Assembly (NCBI GenBank): GCA_024742285.1
Contig: JANSYR010000018.1
Location: 1 to 64,000 of the forward strand
DNA from: a bacterium
Lineage (GTDB): Bacteria > Myxococcota_A > UBA9160 > UBA4427
Direction: 5' to 3'
DNA length: 64,000 nucleotides
Shown: one piece after another, positions 56,810 to 64,000 of the stretch
Layout of the letters: every line of letters begins with the position of its first letter
How positions within the stretch are numbered: position 1 is the first letter of the stretch
The notes under the pieces: model-generated
Seen by the model: the letters and a program-made list of their open reading frames with translations, nothing else
The model's database searches: none
Told to the model about the DNA's origin: nothing
Translations under genes and position numbers: made by a program

Positions 56810-57904
56810 TCATCCGGGGACGCCGTCCCCGTAGACGTTGATCGCGCGATTGAAGGGCGCTGCGTTCGCTTCGTCGTAGTCGGAGCGGGCGATCGGCTCC
56901 GCGTCGGAGAGGAGCGTGTGCGCCTCGTTCGTGAGATGCGCCCGGACCGTTTCCTTCGCGGCATCGTCGAGGCGCGCCCACTCGCGGCGGAGCTCCTCGA
57001 GGCACCAGACGCGATAGCGGGAGACCGGGAGCTGCTCGTAGTCGCAGCCCTGGATCGTGCTCTCGAAGTGCGAGGCGCCCGCCGCGAAGGCCTTCGCGTT
57101 GTCGCGCAGCTGGATCATGTGCGTCTCGCAGGCCTCTCGGACGAGCGTCGCGAGGGGTGCGTCGATGGCCTGGATGAGCGCCGCGCCCGCCGGATCCGGA
57201 CTCGCCTCCCACATCCGCGCGACCCAGGTGAAGAGCTTCGGTGCGCGCTGGCGCATGAGCTCCGCGGGCGTCGGGTCCTGCGCGAAGTGGCGGAGCATCG
57301 GCCCGACGAATCCGAAGTCGGCGATGGTGCGTCGCTCGCCGAGCAGGAAGGGCCGCTCTTCGAGAATCGCTTCGAGCTGGTCGTAGGACGCCATCGCGGT
57401 TGCTTCCACGTGCCCGCGCGTCGCGTCGGTCACGCCGTCCCGCAGGACGAAGCCGCCATGCTGACGCTCGACCATCATCGCGCGGAGCTCGTCGCGCGGC
57501 GTCGGGACGCCGGCCAGCATCTCGTCGACGAGGTGTCCGCTCGCGTGATCCCGGTCCTGAAGGAAGCTCCAGCGGTAGTGCATCGCCGGCCGCCACAGCC
57601 ACTCGTCCGCATGGTCCTCGAGGAGCAGCGCCACGAAACGGAGCGCCGGGTCCTCGGGAAAGATCGACGGCGTTCCCGTCTCGGCATACTCGGTTTCGAA
57701 CCAGCGGAGGATCGGCGTCGTGTCCGAGGCCCAGCGTCCGTCTTCGAGGCGCAGGACGGGGCTCTGCACGGCCCCGGCGCCTTCCCGGATCAGGGCTTCG
57801 TGCGGCGCGTGCGGCAGCAGCGCGTAGGCGTGTCCCCGATAGCGGAGGTACGCCTCGAGCTTGCCCGCGTAGTAGGAGATCGTCGAGCCGTAGAGCGTGT
57901 GCAT
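56810..57904 (-). CDS. Glutathione S-transferase-like protein
   Basis: The protein has 364 residues, longer than a normal GST (200-230). The N-terminal thioredoxin-like part (MHTLYGSTISYYAGKLEAYL, AVQSPVLRLEDGRWASDTTPI) includes the cis-Pro and Ser-Asp glutathione-binding pair in modified form. A helical C-terminal domain with RTIADFGFVGPMLRHFAQDP, the conserved capping region, follows, then about 110 extra residues (DNAKAFAAGASHFESTIQGCDYEQ). The extra part is found in uncharacterised GST-like proteins of similar length. Glutathione use is probable but unproven. Confidence 0.85.
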   Translation of the reverse strand: MHTLYGSTISYYAGKLEAYLRYRGHAYALLPHAPHEALIREGAGAVQSPVLRLEDGRWASDTTPILRWFETEYAETGTPSIFPEDPALRFVALLLEDHADEWLWRPAMHYRWSFLQDRDHASGHLVDEMLAGVPTPRDELRAMMVERQHGGFVLRDGVTDATRGHVEATAMASYDQLEAILEERPFLLGERRTIADFGFVGPMLRHFAQDPTPAELMRQRAPKLFTWVARMWEASPDPAGAALIQAIDAPLATLVREACETHMIQLRDNAKAFAAGASHFESTIQGCDYEQLPVSRYRVWCLEELRREWARLDDAAKETVRAHLTNEAHTLLSDAEPIARSDYDEANAAPFNRAINVYGDGVPG

Positions 57905-57933
57905 CGCGACAGCCTAGCGGCTCGCGAACGGGT

Positions 57934-58557
57934 TCAGCGCTCGTCCGTATCCCAACGATAGACGCGCATGGGCGGCACGTTCAGCAGCTCGAGCTGGACG
58001 CTGGCCTTGCCGAAGACGCGCTTGCCGAGCGTGTGGACGACGTCGCGGAACTGGTACGCGACGAAGCGGCCGCCGGGTGCGAGGCTCTCCTTGACGGAGT
58101 GGAGGATCGCGAGCCCGACCGCCTTCGGCATCGTCGAGAAGGGGATGCCCGAGAGCACCGCGTCGGGAGCGTCGAGGCCGTTCTTCTCGAGCGCCTCCGG
58201 GATCTCGGCCGCGCTGCCGTGATGGACGATCAGGCGCGGGTCGTCGATCGTCGAGCGGAGCAGCTCGCAGAAGCCCGGGTTGATCTCGATTGCGAGGAGC
58301 TTCGCGTCGGGAGCCATCGCCTGGAGCAGCGCCTTGGTCGTTCCGCCGGTGCCCGGGCCGAGTTCGACGACCACGTGGGCGCTCGCGATCTCGGCGGTCC
58401 GGGTGATCCGTCGCTCCATCCAGCGGGAGCTCGGAATGATCGAGCCGACTTCCTTCGGTCGATCGAGGAAGCCCTTGAGGAAGGCGATCGGGTGGTCGGG
58501 CTGGGGAATCAACGACTGGGGGGGCTCGGCCCGCTCGGACCGACGAATCTCGGGCAA
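57934..58557 (-). CDS. PmtA-like phospholipid N-methyltransferase
   Basis: The protein has 207 residues. FLKGFLDRPKEVGSIIPSSRWM is the N-terminal signature of the bacterial PmtA/KsgA-like lipid methyltransferases, followed by the SAM motif VVELGPGTGGTTKALL, IEINPGFCELLR and SGIPFSTMP. PmtA methylates phosphatidylethanolamine to phosphatidylcholine using SAM at the inner membrane surface. Combined with CarF in the same window this hints at remodelled ethanolamine lipids, but substrate cannot be proven from sequence. The frame ends 29 bases before the GST gene start. Confidence 0.8.
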   Translation of the reverse strand: MPEIRRSERAEPPQSLIPQPDHPIAFLKGFLDRPKEVGSIIPSSRWMERRITRTAEIASAHVVVELGPGTGGTTKALLQAMAPDAKLLAIEINPGFCELLRSTIDDPRLIVHHGSAAEIPEALEKNGLDAPDAVLSGIPFSTMPKAVGLAILHSVKESLAPGGRFVAYQFRDVVHTLGKRVFGKASVQLELLNVPPMRVYRWDTDER

Positions 58558-58605
58558 CGTTCTCTCCTCGTTCCTTCGTGACGAAGGAAAAAGTCGACTC
58601 GCAGT

Positions 58606-60246
58606 CTAGTCGTACAACCCGTCGATCTGCCAGCGCTTCGTCTTCCAATCGAAGGCCAGCCGGAGGACCGTGCCGTCGTCGAGTTCGACGTCGTAGTGGT
58701 CGACGGCGAAGTGTGCGGCCTCCGACCACCAATGGCCGGTCGTTCGCCACGGCCCCGCCGTCTTCACGATCTCCCCCTGTCCGAGTCGGCAGCGGAGATG
58801 GGCCGGGCGTCCGTTCACGAGGTGGACCTGGGCACGAACGGCGGGGCGAAGTGCCCGCATCGAGAGGCGGGGCCCCCGCCGCGGCGGCGCGGAACGCGCG
58901 GGGGTGGCCTCGGACCTCACCCGCCGTGCGGGGCGCGCGCGCTTCGGGGCCGCGACGCGCGCAGGCTTTCGGAAGGGCTTCAGCCCGAAGGCGTCCGGGC
59001 GATGGGTGTCGACGATCTCCGGGGCGCCGACGCGACCCTCGCCACAGATCGAGGCGAGCTCGGCGAGGGTCTGGTCGAGATCGCTCGGGCTCGGTCCGCG
59101 CGGCAGGAAGAGGTCGAGCTGCTCCCGACGAAGCGGGAGCCCTTCGCAGAGCAGCGTCACGCTCTCGATGGGCGCCATCGGCGGGGCGCGCTCGACGGTC
59201 AGCCGCAGCAGGCGCAGGAGGACCCGTTCGTCCTGGGAGGGCGTCGCGACGCCGATCCGTCGGCTCTGCCGCGCGCCGTTCTCGAGCTGGAGCCCGAGGC
59301 GGAGCTCGGTGCAGCCGAGACCGCGCAGGGCGAGGCGTTCCGTCATGCGCGAGACGAGCCCGCGCAGGACGAAGGTGAGCGGCTCGAGGGAAGCGATCGG
59401 GGCTTCGAGGTCCTGCCCCTCCTCGAGGGTCGTCGTCCGGGGCTCCGGAATCGGGGGCTCCTGCTCTTCGCCGCGCGCGCGGGCGACGAGTTCCAGCAGC
59501 TGGGGGCCGACCCGCGCGGCGAGGTCGCGGCGGGGCAGGCGCAGCAGCTCGCGGACCCGGCGTACACCGAACCGTGTCAGTGCCTCCGCCGTCCGGTCGT
59601 CGGGATCGAGGAGGTCGATCGGAAGCGGTTCGAGGAATGCGACCTCGCGCTCGTGGGGGAGGACGCGCGTGGTCGGGACTTCCGGGGTCTCCGGGGTCTC
59701 CGGGGTCTTCGAGGTCTCCGAGGTGTTGGAGGCGAGCCGGCGATGCATCGCCGCGAGCGCGAGGTGTCGCGCGGCGAGGCGGGAGACGCCGCGGGTCGAG
59801 GCGATCGCGACGAAGCCCGGGATCCCGGCGCGCTCCGCCCGGGCGTGGAAGACCGAGGCGAAGCTCGACTCGTCGCCGTGGAGCGCGGTGGTCCCGCTGG
59901 CATCGACGAAGACGACGCCTTCGGAGGCGAAGATCCCCGAGGCTCTCGGCGCCGCTTCGGCACGCGGCGCGAGCGAGAGGGCGACGTCGAGCAGCGCTTC
60001 CCGGGCCGTGCGTTCGAGAACGGGAGAAGCGACCCGGACCTCGATGTCGGGACACACGGCCCGGGCCTGGGGCAGCGTCTGCCCGGGACGGACGGCCTGC
60101 TGCGCGGCCCGCTCGGCGACGGCGACGATCTCCGCCCGGTTCCCGGGACCGCTCGTGATCACGAGCGGCCGTTCCCGGAGCTCGGGCTCCGCCCGCAGTG
60201 CGGCCTGGAGGGGGAGGTCGGGGACGAGGAGACAGCCGACGCGCAC
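58606..60246 (-). CDS. imuB: ImuB-like Y-family protein, catalytically inactive
   Basis: The protein has 546 residues from GTG 60246 (VRVGCLLVPDLPLQAALRAE), three bases after the imuA stop. The frame continues upstream but within imuA. It has the Y-family layout (ERPLVITSGPGNRAEIV, AVRPGQTLPQARAVCPDIEV, the little-finger SRMTERLALRGLGCTELRL) yet lacks the second acid of DxD and the SxDE motif, as known ImuB proteins do. The C-terminus has the ImuB-type WRTTGHWWSEAAHFAVDHYDV segment. ImuB acts as a beta-clamp-binding adaptor for DnaE2 in induced mutagenesis. A Ser/Thr/Pro repeat (SNTSETSKTPETPETPE) is encoded by short DNA repeats. Confidence 0.9.
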   Translation of the reverse strand: MRVGCLLVPDLPLQAALRAEPELRERPLVITSGPGNRAEIVAVAERAAQQAVRPGQTLPQARAVCPDIEVRVASPVLERTAREALLDVALSLAPRAEAAPRASGIFASEGVVFVDASGTTALHGDESSFASVFHARAERAGIPGFVAIASTRGVSRLAARHLALAAMHRRLASNTSETSKTPETPETPEVPTTRVLPHEREVAFLEPLPIDLLDPDDRTAEALTRFGVRRVRELLRLPRRDLAARVGPQLLELVARARGEEQEPPIPEPRTTTLEEGQDLEAPIASLEPLTFVLRGLVSRMTERLALRGLGCTELRLGLQLENGARQSRRIGVATPSQDERVLLRLLRLTVERAPPMAPIESVTLLCEGLPLRREQLDLFLPRGPSPSDLDQTLAELASICGEGRVGAPEIVDTHRPDAFGLKPFRKPARVAAPKRARPARRVRSEATPARSAPPRRGPRLSMRALRPAVRAQVHLVNGRPAHLRCRLGQGEIVKTAGPWRTTGHWWSEAAHFAVDHYDVELDDGTVLRLAFDWKTKRWQIDGLYD

Positions 60247-60248
60247 GC

Positions 60249-61298
60249 CTAACGATCTCCGAGCGGAGAGGAAGCGAACGTCGCGCGGAGGGCGACCTTC
60301 TCGCCGGTCGGCCGGCTGCGGTGTCGTCGCAGGACCGCCTCGGTCTCGATCGATTCGAGGAGGTGGGGAGGCTCGCTCCAGCCGACGCGACGCGGGCGCA
60401 TCTCGAGGACGAGCTCGGCGCGGGAGCCCGTGGAAGGCGCGTCCGAGAGGGCGACGAGGGTCGTCCTCGTCCCCGCGGCGAGGCGTGCGAGGCGCAGCCA
60501 GGTCACGTCCTTCGGAGCGGGCCGGCCCTCCAGGCGGAAGAGATCGAAGACCACGAGCTCGAAGCCCTCGGTCCGCATCACGCGTTCGCACGCGCGCAGA
60601 GCCTCGTTCTCGTCCCGCGCCCGGACCCAGAGCAGGCGGTCCAGGGTCCCGTCCTCGTCGCCGCGGGCGCGGATCGTCTCCAGGGCCGAGTCGGGATCGA
60701 AGGCGTCCGCCAGGTCGATCCAGGCCGCGAGAACGCCGCTCGCGAGCGCTTCCGCGACCAGCGCCTGGGCGACGGCGGTCCGGCCGGAGCTGGGCGCGAC
60801 GGCGGCTCGAGGGGCACCCGGAGAGACCTCCGTCGGGCCACAGATCTCCGACAGGCGCCCGATCGGGAAGCCGCCTCCGAGCAGCCGGTCCAGGGGCGCC
60901 ACGCCGGTCGGCTGCCAGCGCGGGGCGTCGGCGACCGCGCGTGCGGAGCCTTTCTGGATCTGGGAGCCGAGGTCGACGAGCAGGGCCTCGAGGGCTTCGC
61001 TGCGTCGTTCGGGGAGTGCGTTCAGGCTTCGACGGGCGGACTCGACCGACGACTCGGTCGATCCCTCCCGATTTCCTTCTCCTCGCCTTCTCCCTCCCTG
61101 CCTCCTCCGACCCGGGGAGAGACCCTCCCGACCTGCCGCAGTGGCAGCGCCGGGGTGGAGGGGGGCGGCGGAAGAGAGAGGGTCGGCGGAAGAAAAGAAA
61201 CGGGGCCTGGGGGCACTCCTTCTCCGATTCCGATCACGGGGGGAGCCTTCGGGACCTCTGACCCGTCCGACCGGGGAGTCGGAGGGCGCGGGGGGCAT
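60249..61298 (-). CDS. imuA: ImuA-like RecA-fold protein
   Basis: The protein has 349 residues as read from ATG 61298. The first about 95 residues are Pro/Arg/Gly-rich, encoded by low-complexity DNA, and the true start may be later. From about 105 the ImuA pattern appears: WQPTGVAPLDRLLGGGFPIGRLSEICGP, then AVAPSSGRTAVAQALVAEAL in place of a Walker A, VLAAWIDLADAFDPDSAL, GFELVVFDLFRLEG and LARLAAGTRTTLVALSD. ImuA helps recruit DnaE2 with ImuB. It directly precedes imuB on the minus strand, as in imuA-imuB-dnaE2 cassettes, but dnaE2 is 6 kb away. Confidence 0.85.
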   Translation of the reverse strand: MPPAPSDSPVGRVRGPEGSPRDRNRRRSAPRPRFFSSADPLSSAAPLHPGAATAAGREGLSPGRRRQGGRRRGEGNREGSTESSVESARRSLNALPERRSEALEALLVDLGSQIQKGSARAVADAPRWQPTGVAPLDRLLGGGFPIGRLSEICGPTEVSPGAPRAAVAPSSGRTAVAQALVAEALASGVLAAWIDLADAFDPDSALETIRARGDEDGTLDRLLWVRARDENEALRACERVMRTEGFELVVFDLFRLEGRPAPKDVTWLRLARLAAGTRTTLVALSDAPSTGSRAELVLEMRPRRVGWSEPPHLLESIETEAVLRRHRSRPTGEKVALRATFASSPLGDR

Positions 61299-61330
61299 GG
61301 CGCTATTTTCGCTTCGTTTTCGCCCCCGTC

Positions 61331-61372
61331 AAGGCCAGCAGGTAGAAAGCCAAGGCCAGGAGGTAGAAAACC
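61331..61372. repeat. Two-unit 21-base tandem repeat upstream of imuA
   Basis: AAGGCCAGCAGGTAGAAAGCC (61331-61351) is followed by AAGGCCAGGAGGTAGAAAACC (61352-61372). It lies between purN and the imuA start. On the minus strand one frame reads YLLALAFYLLALT, but no start codon or RBS supports a peptide. Confidence 0.7.
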
Positions 61373-61402
61373 AAGGGGAATGCAAGGCGTGAACGGCGGT
61401 GC

Positions 61403-62065
61403 TCAGCCCTCCGCGATTCGGGTCCGCCCGTCCTCGATCGTGACGCGTCCTTCGGCGATCAGCCGGATCGCCTGGGGGACGAGCTCGCGCTCCTTCGCCT
61501 GGACCCGGGCGGCGAGGGTGTCCGGCGTGTCGTCGTCGCGGACCTCGACCGTGCCCTGGAGCAGGATCGGTCCCTCGTCGTACTCCTCGCTCGCGTAGTG
61601 GACGGTCGCCCCCGTCAGCTTCACGCCCTTCGCGAGGACGGCTTCGTGCACGTGATGACCGTAGAAGCCCTTGCCCGAGAAGGCGGGGACGAGCGCGGGG
61701 TGCACGTTCAGGCACTTGCCCTCGTAGCGTCCGCGCAGCTCGAAGATCGAGAGGAAGCCGAGCAGGCAGACGAGGTCCGGGTCGTAGGGCGCGAGCGCCT
61801 CGTGGAGCGCGTCGTTGAAGGCGGCCCCGTCCGCGTACTCCCGTCGCGGGACCGCGATCGCCGGCACGCCGCGGCGTTCCGCCCGCTCGAGGCCGAAGGC
61901 ACTCTTCTTCGAGGACACGACGCAGACGACCTCGGCGGGGAGACCGGCGTCGATGTGTTCGAAGAGGTTCTCGAGGCTCGTGCCGCTGCCGGAGAGCAGG
62001 ACGGCGAGCCGCAGCGGAGGCGTCGCAATTCCAGCCACGGTCACCACTCCAGACGACGGCGCCAC
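61403..62065 (-). CDS. purN: Phosphoribosylglycinamide formyltransferase
   Basis: The protein has 220 residues. It has RLAVLLSGSGTSLENLFEHI at the start, the folate and catalytic motifs NVHPALVPAFSGKGFYG (Asn, His) and TGATVHYASEEYDEGPIL with the catalytic Asp. It formylates GAR with 10-formyl-THF in purine synthesis. The start ATG 62065 lies one base after the metF stop, so metF-purN form a one-carbon operon; an internal GTG about eight codons later is possible. Confidence 0.93.
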   Translation of the reverse strand: MAPSSGVVTVAGIATPPLRLAVLLSGSGTSLENLFEHIDAGLPAEVVCVVSSKKSAFGLERAERRGVPAIAVPRREYADGAAFNDALHEALAPYDPDLVCLLGFLSIFELRGRYEGKCLNVHPALVPAFSGKGFYGHHVHEAVLAKGVKLTGATVHYASEEYDEGPILLQGTVEVRDDDTPDTLAARVQAKERELVPQAIRLIAEGRVTIEDGRTRIAEG

Positions 62066-62066
62066 G

Positions 62067-62933
62067 CTAGTCGAAGAGGTTGTGGTGGATCTCGCGGGAG
62101 GCGGGAGATCGGTTCAGCGTGAAGAGGTGGATTCCGGGCACGCCGTGCTCGATCAGCTCGCGGCACTGCTCCGTCGCCCAGCGCACACCGAGGGCATAGG
62201 TCGCCTCGTCGTCCCCGTCGACGCGGTCGAGCTCGGCGTTCAGCTCGTCCGGGAAGGACGTGTTGTTGACGCCGGCCATGCGCCGGATCCCCGAGACCGT
62301 CGCGATCGGCATGATGCCCGGGATGATCGGGCACTCGATCCCCGCCGCGCGCGCCGCCACCTCGAAGTCGAAGAACTTCTGGTTGTCGAGGAAGAGATTG
62401 CTGATCACGAACTCGCAGCCGGCGTCGACCTTGCTCTTCAGGTGGATCAGGTCGGTCGCCAGATCCGGCGCTTCGGGGTGGATTTCGGGGGAGCAGGCCC
62501 CGCCGATCGTGAAGCCGCCGCGCGCGGCGATGAACTCGACGAGCTCGTTCGCGTAGTCGAAGGCCTCCGGCGGATTCACGAAGTCCGGGTCGTCCTTCGG
62601 CGGGTCGCCGCGCAGGGCGAGGATGTTCCGGACCCCGCCCGCTTCGAGCTGGTCGAGGATCGCGGTGACCTGTTCCGGGCGGTAGCCGGTGCAGGGGAGG
62701 TGACACATCGTGACGAGGCCGATGTCACGGGTGATCTCGATCGTCAGATCGACGGTCTTCTCGCGGGTGGTGCCGCCGGCGCCCATCGTGACCGAGACGA
62801 AGCCCGGATCGAGCTGCTTCAGCTCCTCGATCGTCCGGAAGAGGGAGCGGTAGCCGGCGTCGGTCTTCGGAGGGAAGAACTCGTAGGAAAGGATCGGTCC
62901 GCTCGCAGTGGCGTAGATCTCGGTGATGCCCAT
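62067..62933 (-). CDS. metF: Methylenetetrahydrofolate reductase
   Basis: The protein has 288 residues. ATG 62933 gives MGITEIYATASGPILSYEFFPPKTDAG with the catalytic Glu in YEFFPPKT. FAD- and folate-binding blocks include VSVTMGAGGTTREKTVDL, ILALRGDPPKD, FVISNLFLDNQKFFDF and IIPGIMPIAT. It reduces methylene-THF to methyl-THF for methionine synthesis. It heads the metF-purN pair and is divergent from the PfkB kinase, sharing a 135-base promoter region. Confidence 0.95.
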   Translation of the reverse strand: MGITEIYATASGPILSYEFFPPKTDAGYRSLFRTIEELKQLDPGFVSVTMGAGGTTREKTVDLTIEITRDIGLVTMCHLPCTGYRPEQVTAILDQLEAGGVRNILALRGDPPKDDPDFVNPPEAFDYANELVEFIAARGGFTIGGACSPEIHPEAPDLATDLIHLKSKVDAGCEFVISNLFLDNQKFFDFEVAARAAGIECPIIPGIMPIATVSGIRRMAGVNNTSFPDELNAELDRVDGDDEATYALGVRWATEQCRELIEHGVPGIHLFTLNRSPASREIHHNLFD

Positions 62934-63068
62934 CCGGGAACCGTAGCATCGCTCTCGCCCGCGGTTCGCCGACCGTTGACGCCCCGCGCCCCACCGGCGA
63001 GACTGCCGCCCCTCGCGACGGTCCCGTCGCCGCTTCCCAGCCCATCCGATCGCCCTGGAGCCCCGCCC

Positions 63069-64000
63069 ATGTCCGTTCTCGTCACCGGATCCGTCGCCGT
63101 CGATCACATCATGGTCTTCGAGGACCATTTCCGGAACCACTTCGTGAGCGACAAGCTCGAGAAGCTGAACGTCGCCTTCCACGTCCCCGAGATGACGAAG
63201 AAGTTTGGCGGGACCGGCGGGAACATCGCCTACAACCTGGCGCGGCTCGGAATCGATCCGTTGCTGCTCGCCGCGGTCGGTCCCGACCTCGGCGCCTACG
63301 GCGACTGGATGGATCGGAGCGGCGTGCGCCGCGACCACCTCTACGTGATCGAGGACGAGTACTGCTCGGCGTGCTTCATCACGACGGATGCCGGGAACAA
63401 CCAGCTGATCTCGTTCCATCCCGGCGCGATGGATCGCGCGCACGAGAAGAAGATCGCGGACGTCGACGAGGACTTCTCGGTCGGCATCGTCTCGCCCAAC
63501 GGTCGGCAGGCCATGATCGACTACGCGCGGGACCTGAAGGCCGCCGGCAAGCTCACGGTCGTCGATCCGGGGCAGGGCCTGCCGATCCTCGACGAGGACG
63601 ACCTGATCACGGCGCTCTCCGGGGCCGCGGTCTACATCGTGAACGAGTACGAATGGGAGCTCACCCGCGAGAAGACGGGCCTCGACGAGGACGGTGTCGC
63701 GGAGAAGGTCGGCGCGCTGATCGTGACCCGGGGCGAGGACGGATCGCTGCTCCGCAAGGGCGGCCTCGACTGCGGGATCGTCGTCGAGAACGAACGGACG
63801 GAGATCGCGCCGGTCAAGGCGGCCGAGGTCGTCGACCCGACGGGCTGCGGCGACGCGTATCGCGCCGGCCTCCTCTACGGGATCGCGAACGGGCTCTCCC
63901 TCGAGACGGGCACCCGCCTCGGCAGCCTGATGGGCGCGCTCAAGGTCGCGCGCAGCGGGCCGCAGGGGATCGAGCTCGACCTCGCCGGGATCCGGAGCGA
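63069..64000 (+). CDS. PfkB family kinase (adenosine-kinase-like), partial
   Basis: The gene runs off the window end after 310 codons. It starts MSVLVTGSVAVDHIMVFEDHF and has the PfkB sugar-binding GGTGGNIAYNLARLG motif and the catalytic DPTGCGDAYRAGLLYGI segment (Asp near residue 260; GAGD reads GCGD here). The N-terminal region and the FHPGAMDRAH segment resemble bacterial adenosine kinases. Divergence from metF fits a role in the methyl cycle, since adenosine kinase removes adenosine from S-adenosylhomocysteine breakdown; this is inference. GGAG lies about 10 bases upstream of the ATG. Confidence 0.88.
   Translation, partial: MSVLVTGSVAVDHIMVFEDHFRNHFVSDKLEKLNVAFHVPEMTKKFGGTGGNIAYNLARLGIDPLLLAAVGPDLGAYGDWMDRSGVRRDHLYVIEDEYCSACFITTDAGNNQLISFHPGAMDRAHEKKIADVDEDFSVGIVSPNGRQAMIDYARDLKAAGKLTVVDPGQGLPILDEDDLITALSGAAVYIVNEYEWELTREKTGLDEDGVAEKVGALIVTRGEDGSLLRKGGLDCGIVVENERTEIAPVKAAEVVDPTGCGDAYRAGLLYGIANGLSLETGTRLGSLMGALKVARSGPQGIELDLAGIRS

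Noticed and set aside
56581-56841. Intact small gene of 86 codons after coq4
   Set aside because: The sequence is the tail of an SDR with a stop upstream and a one-base frameshift; recorded as a pseudogene.
61299-61402. Hydrophobic micro-peptide on the minus strand (YLLALAFYLLALT)
   Set aside because: It arises from a 21-base tandem repeat and lacks a start codon or RBS.

Overview
The window looks like a chromosomal segment of a high-GC (by eye about two-thirds G+C or more) Gram-negative bacterium. The envelope genes point to an outer membrane: a TonB/ExbB/ExbD/TtpC energising operon, a DUF5916-type barrel protein and a lipoprotein hydrolase. CarF (a plasmalogen-forming desaturase), COQ4, LutABC and the DnaE2/ImuA/ImuB mutasome together fit a myxobacterial or related proteobacterial lineage. 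That placement is inference; no rRNA, tRNA or ribosomal-protein gene is present to settle it.

Layout. 1-190: tail of an IS481-like transposase. 200-6322: LLM-type flavin oxidoreductase, DUF5916 outer-membrane protein, YaeQ, M20 peptidase and DUF924 genes. 6398-10913: minus-strand catabolic cluster (Fe-alcohol dehydrogenase, glutamine-synthetase-like ligase, aldehyde dehydrogenase, SRPBCC protein). 11069-18262: quinone-oxidoreductase-like MDR enzyme, a TesA-like hydrolase divergent from an ABC ATPase/permease pair, an FHA protein and a KAS III-like enzyme. 18290-22950: ferric-reductase-like membrane protein, then a tight plus-strand run of cytochrome c, a divergent GTP cyclohydrolase II homologue and a SIS-creatininase fusion. 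22911-25193: CarF with an unknown multi-pass membrane protein, and a His/Arg-rich secreted protein. 25439-28473: fabH-fabF and a DUF1232 protein. 28628-34638: fused MFS/spermidine-synthase-like protein and lutABC. 35592-40653: DUF3450-ttpC-exbB-exbD-tonB-TPR operon. 41005-44246: transketolase, cyclophilin, GreA/B-like protein. 44380-47382: a small locus with shared 17-bp palindromes (secreted protein, DUF5666 protein, DUF6502 protein). 47487-56483: SDR, GNAT, dnaE2, response regulator, FAD oxidoreductase, dinB, coq4. 56527-56800: a broken SDR gene. 56810-64000: GST-like, PmtA-like methyltransferase, imuB, imuA, purN, metF and a PfkB kinase cut by the window end.

Functional threads. (a) The cyclohydrolase homologue keeps its zinc cysteines and QEGR motif but lacks the tyrosine expected after it, and its next gene carries a creatininase domain, the fold of the archaeal FAPy deformylase ArfB. 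The pair could form a two-step route from GTP to a deformylated pyrimidine. (b) Translesion functions (dnaE2, dinB, imuA, imuB) are spread over 12 kb. (c) Two perfect or near-perfect palindromes bracket a predicted promoter before the secreted-protein gene at 44480, and a third copy lies before the DUF6502 gene, suggesting one regulator acting on both. (d) A family of hairpin-forming intergenic repeats recurs downstream of genes at about 27.8, 40.7, 43.1 and 48.9 kb.
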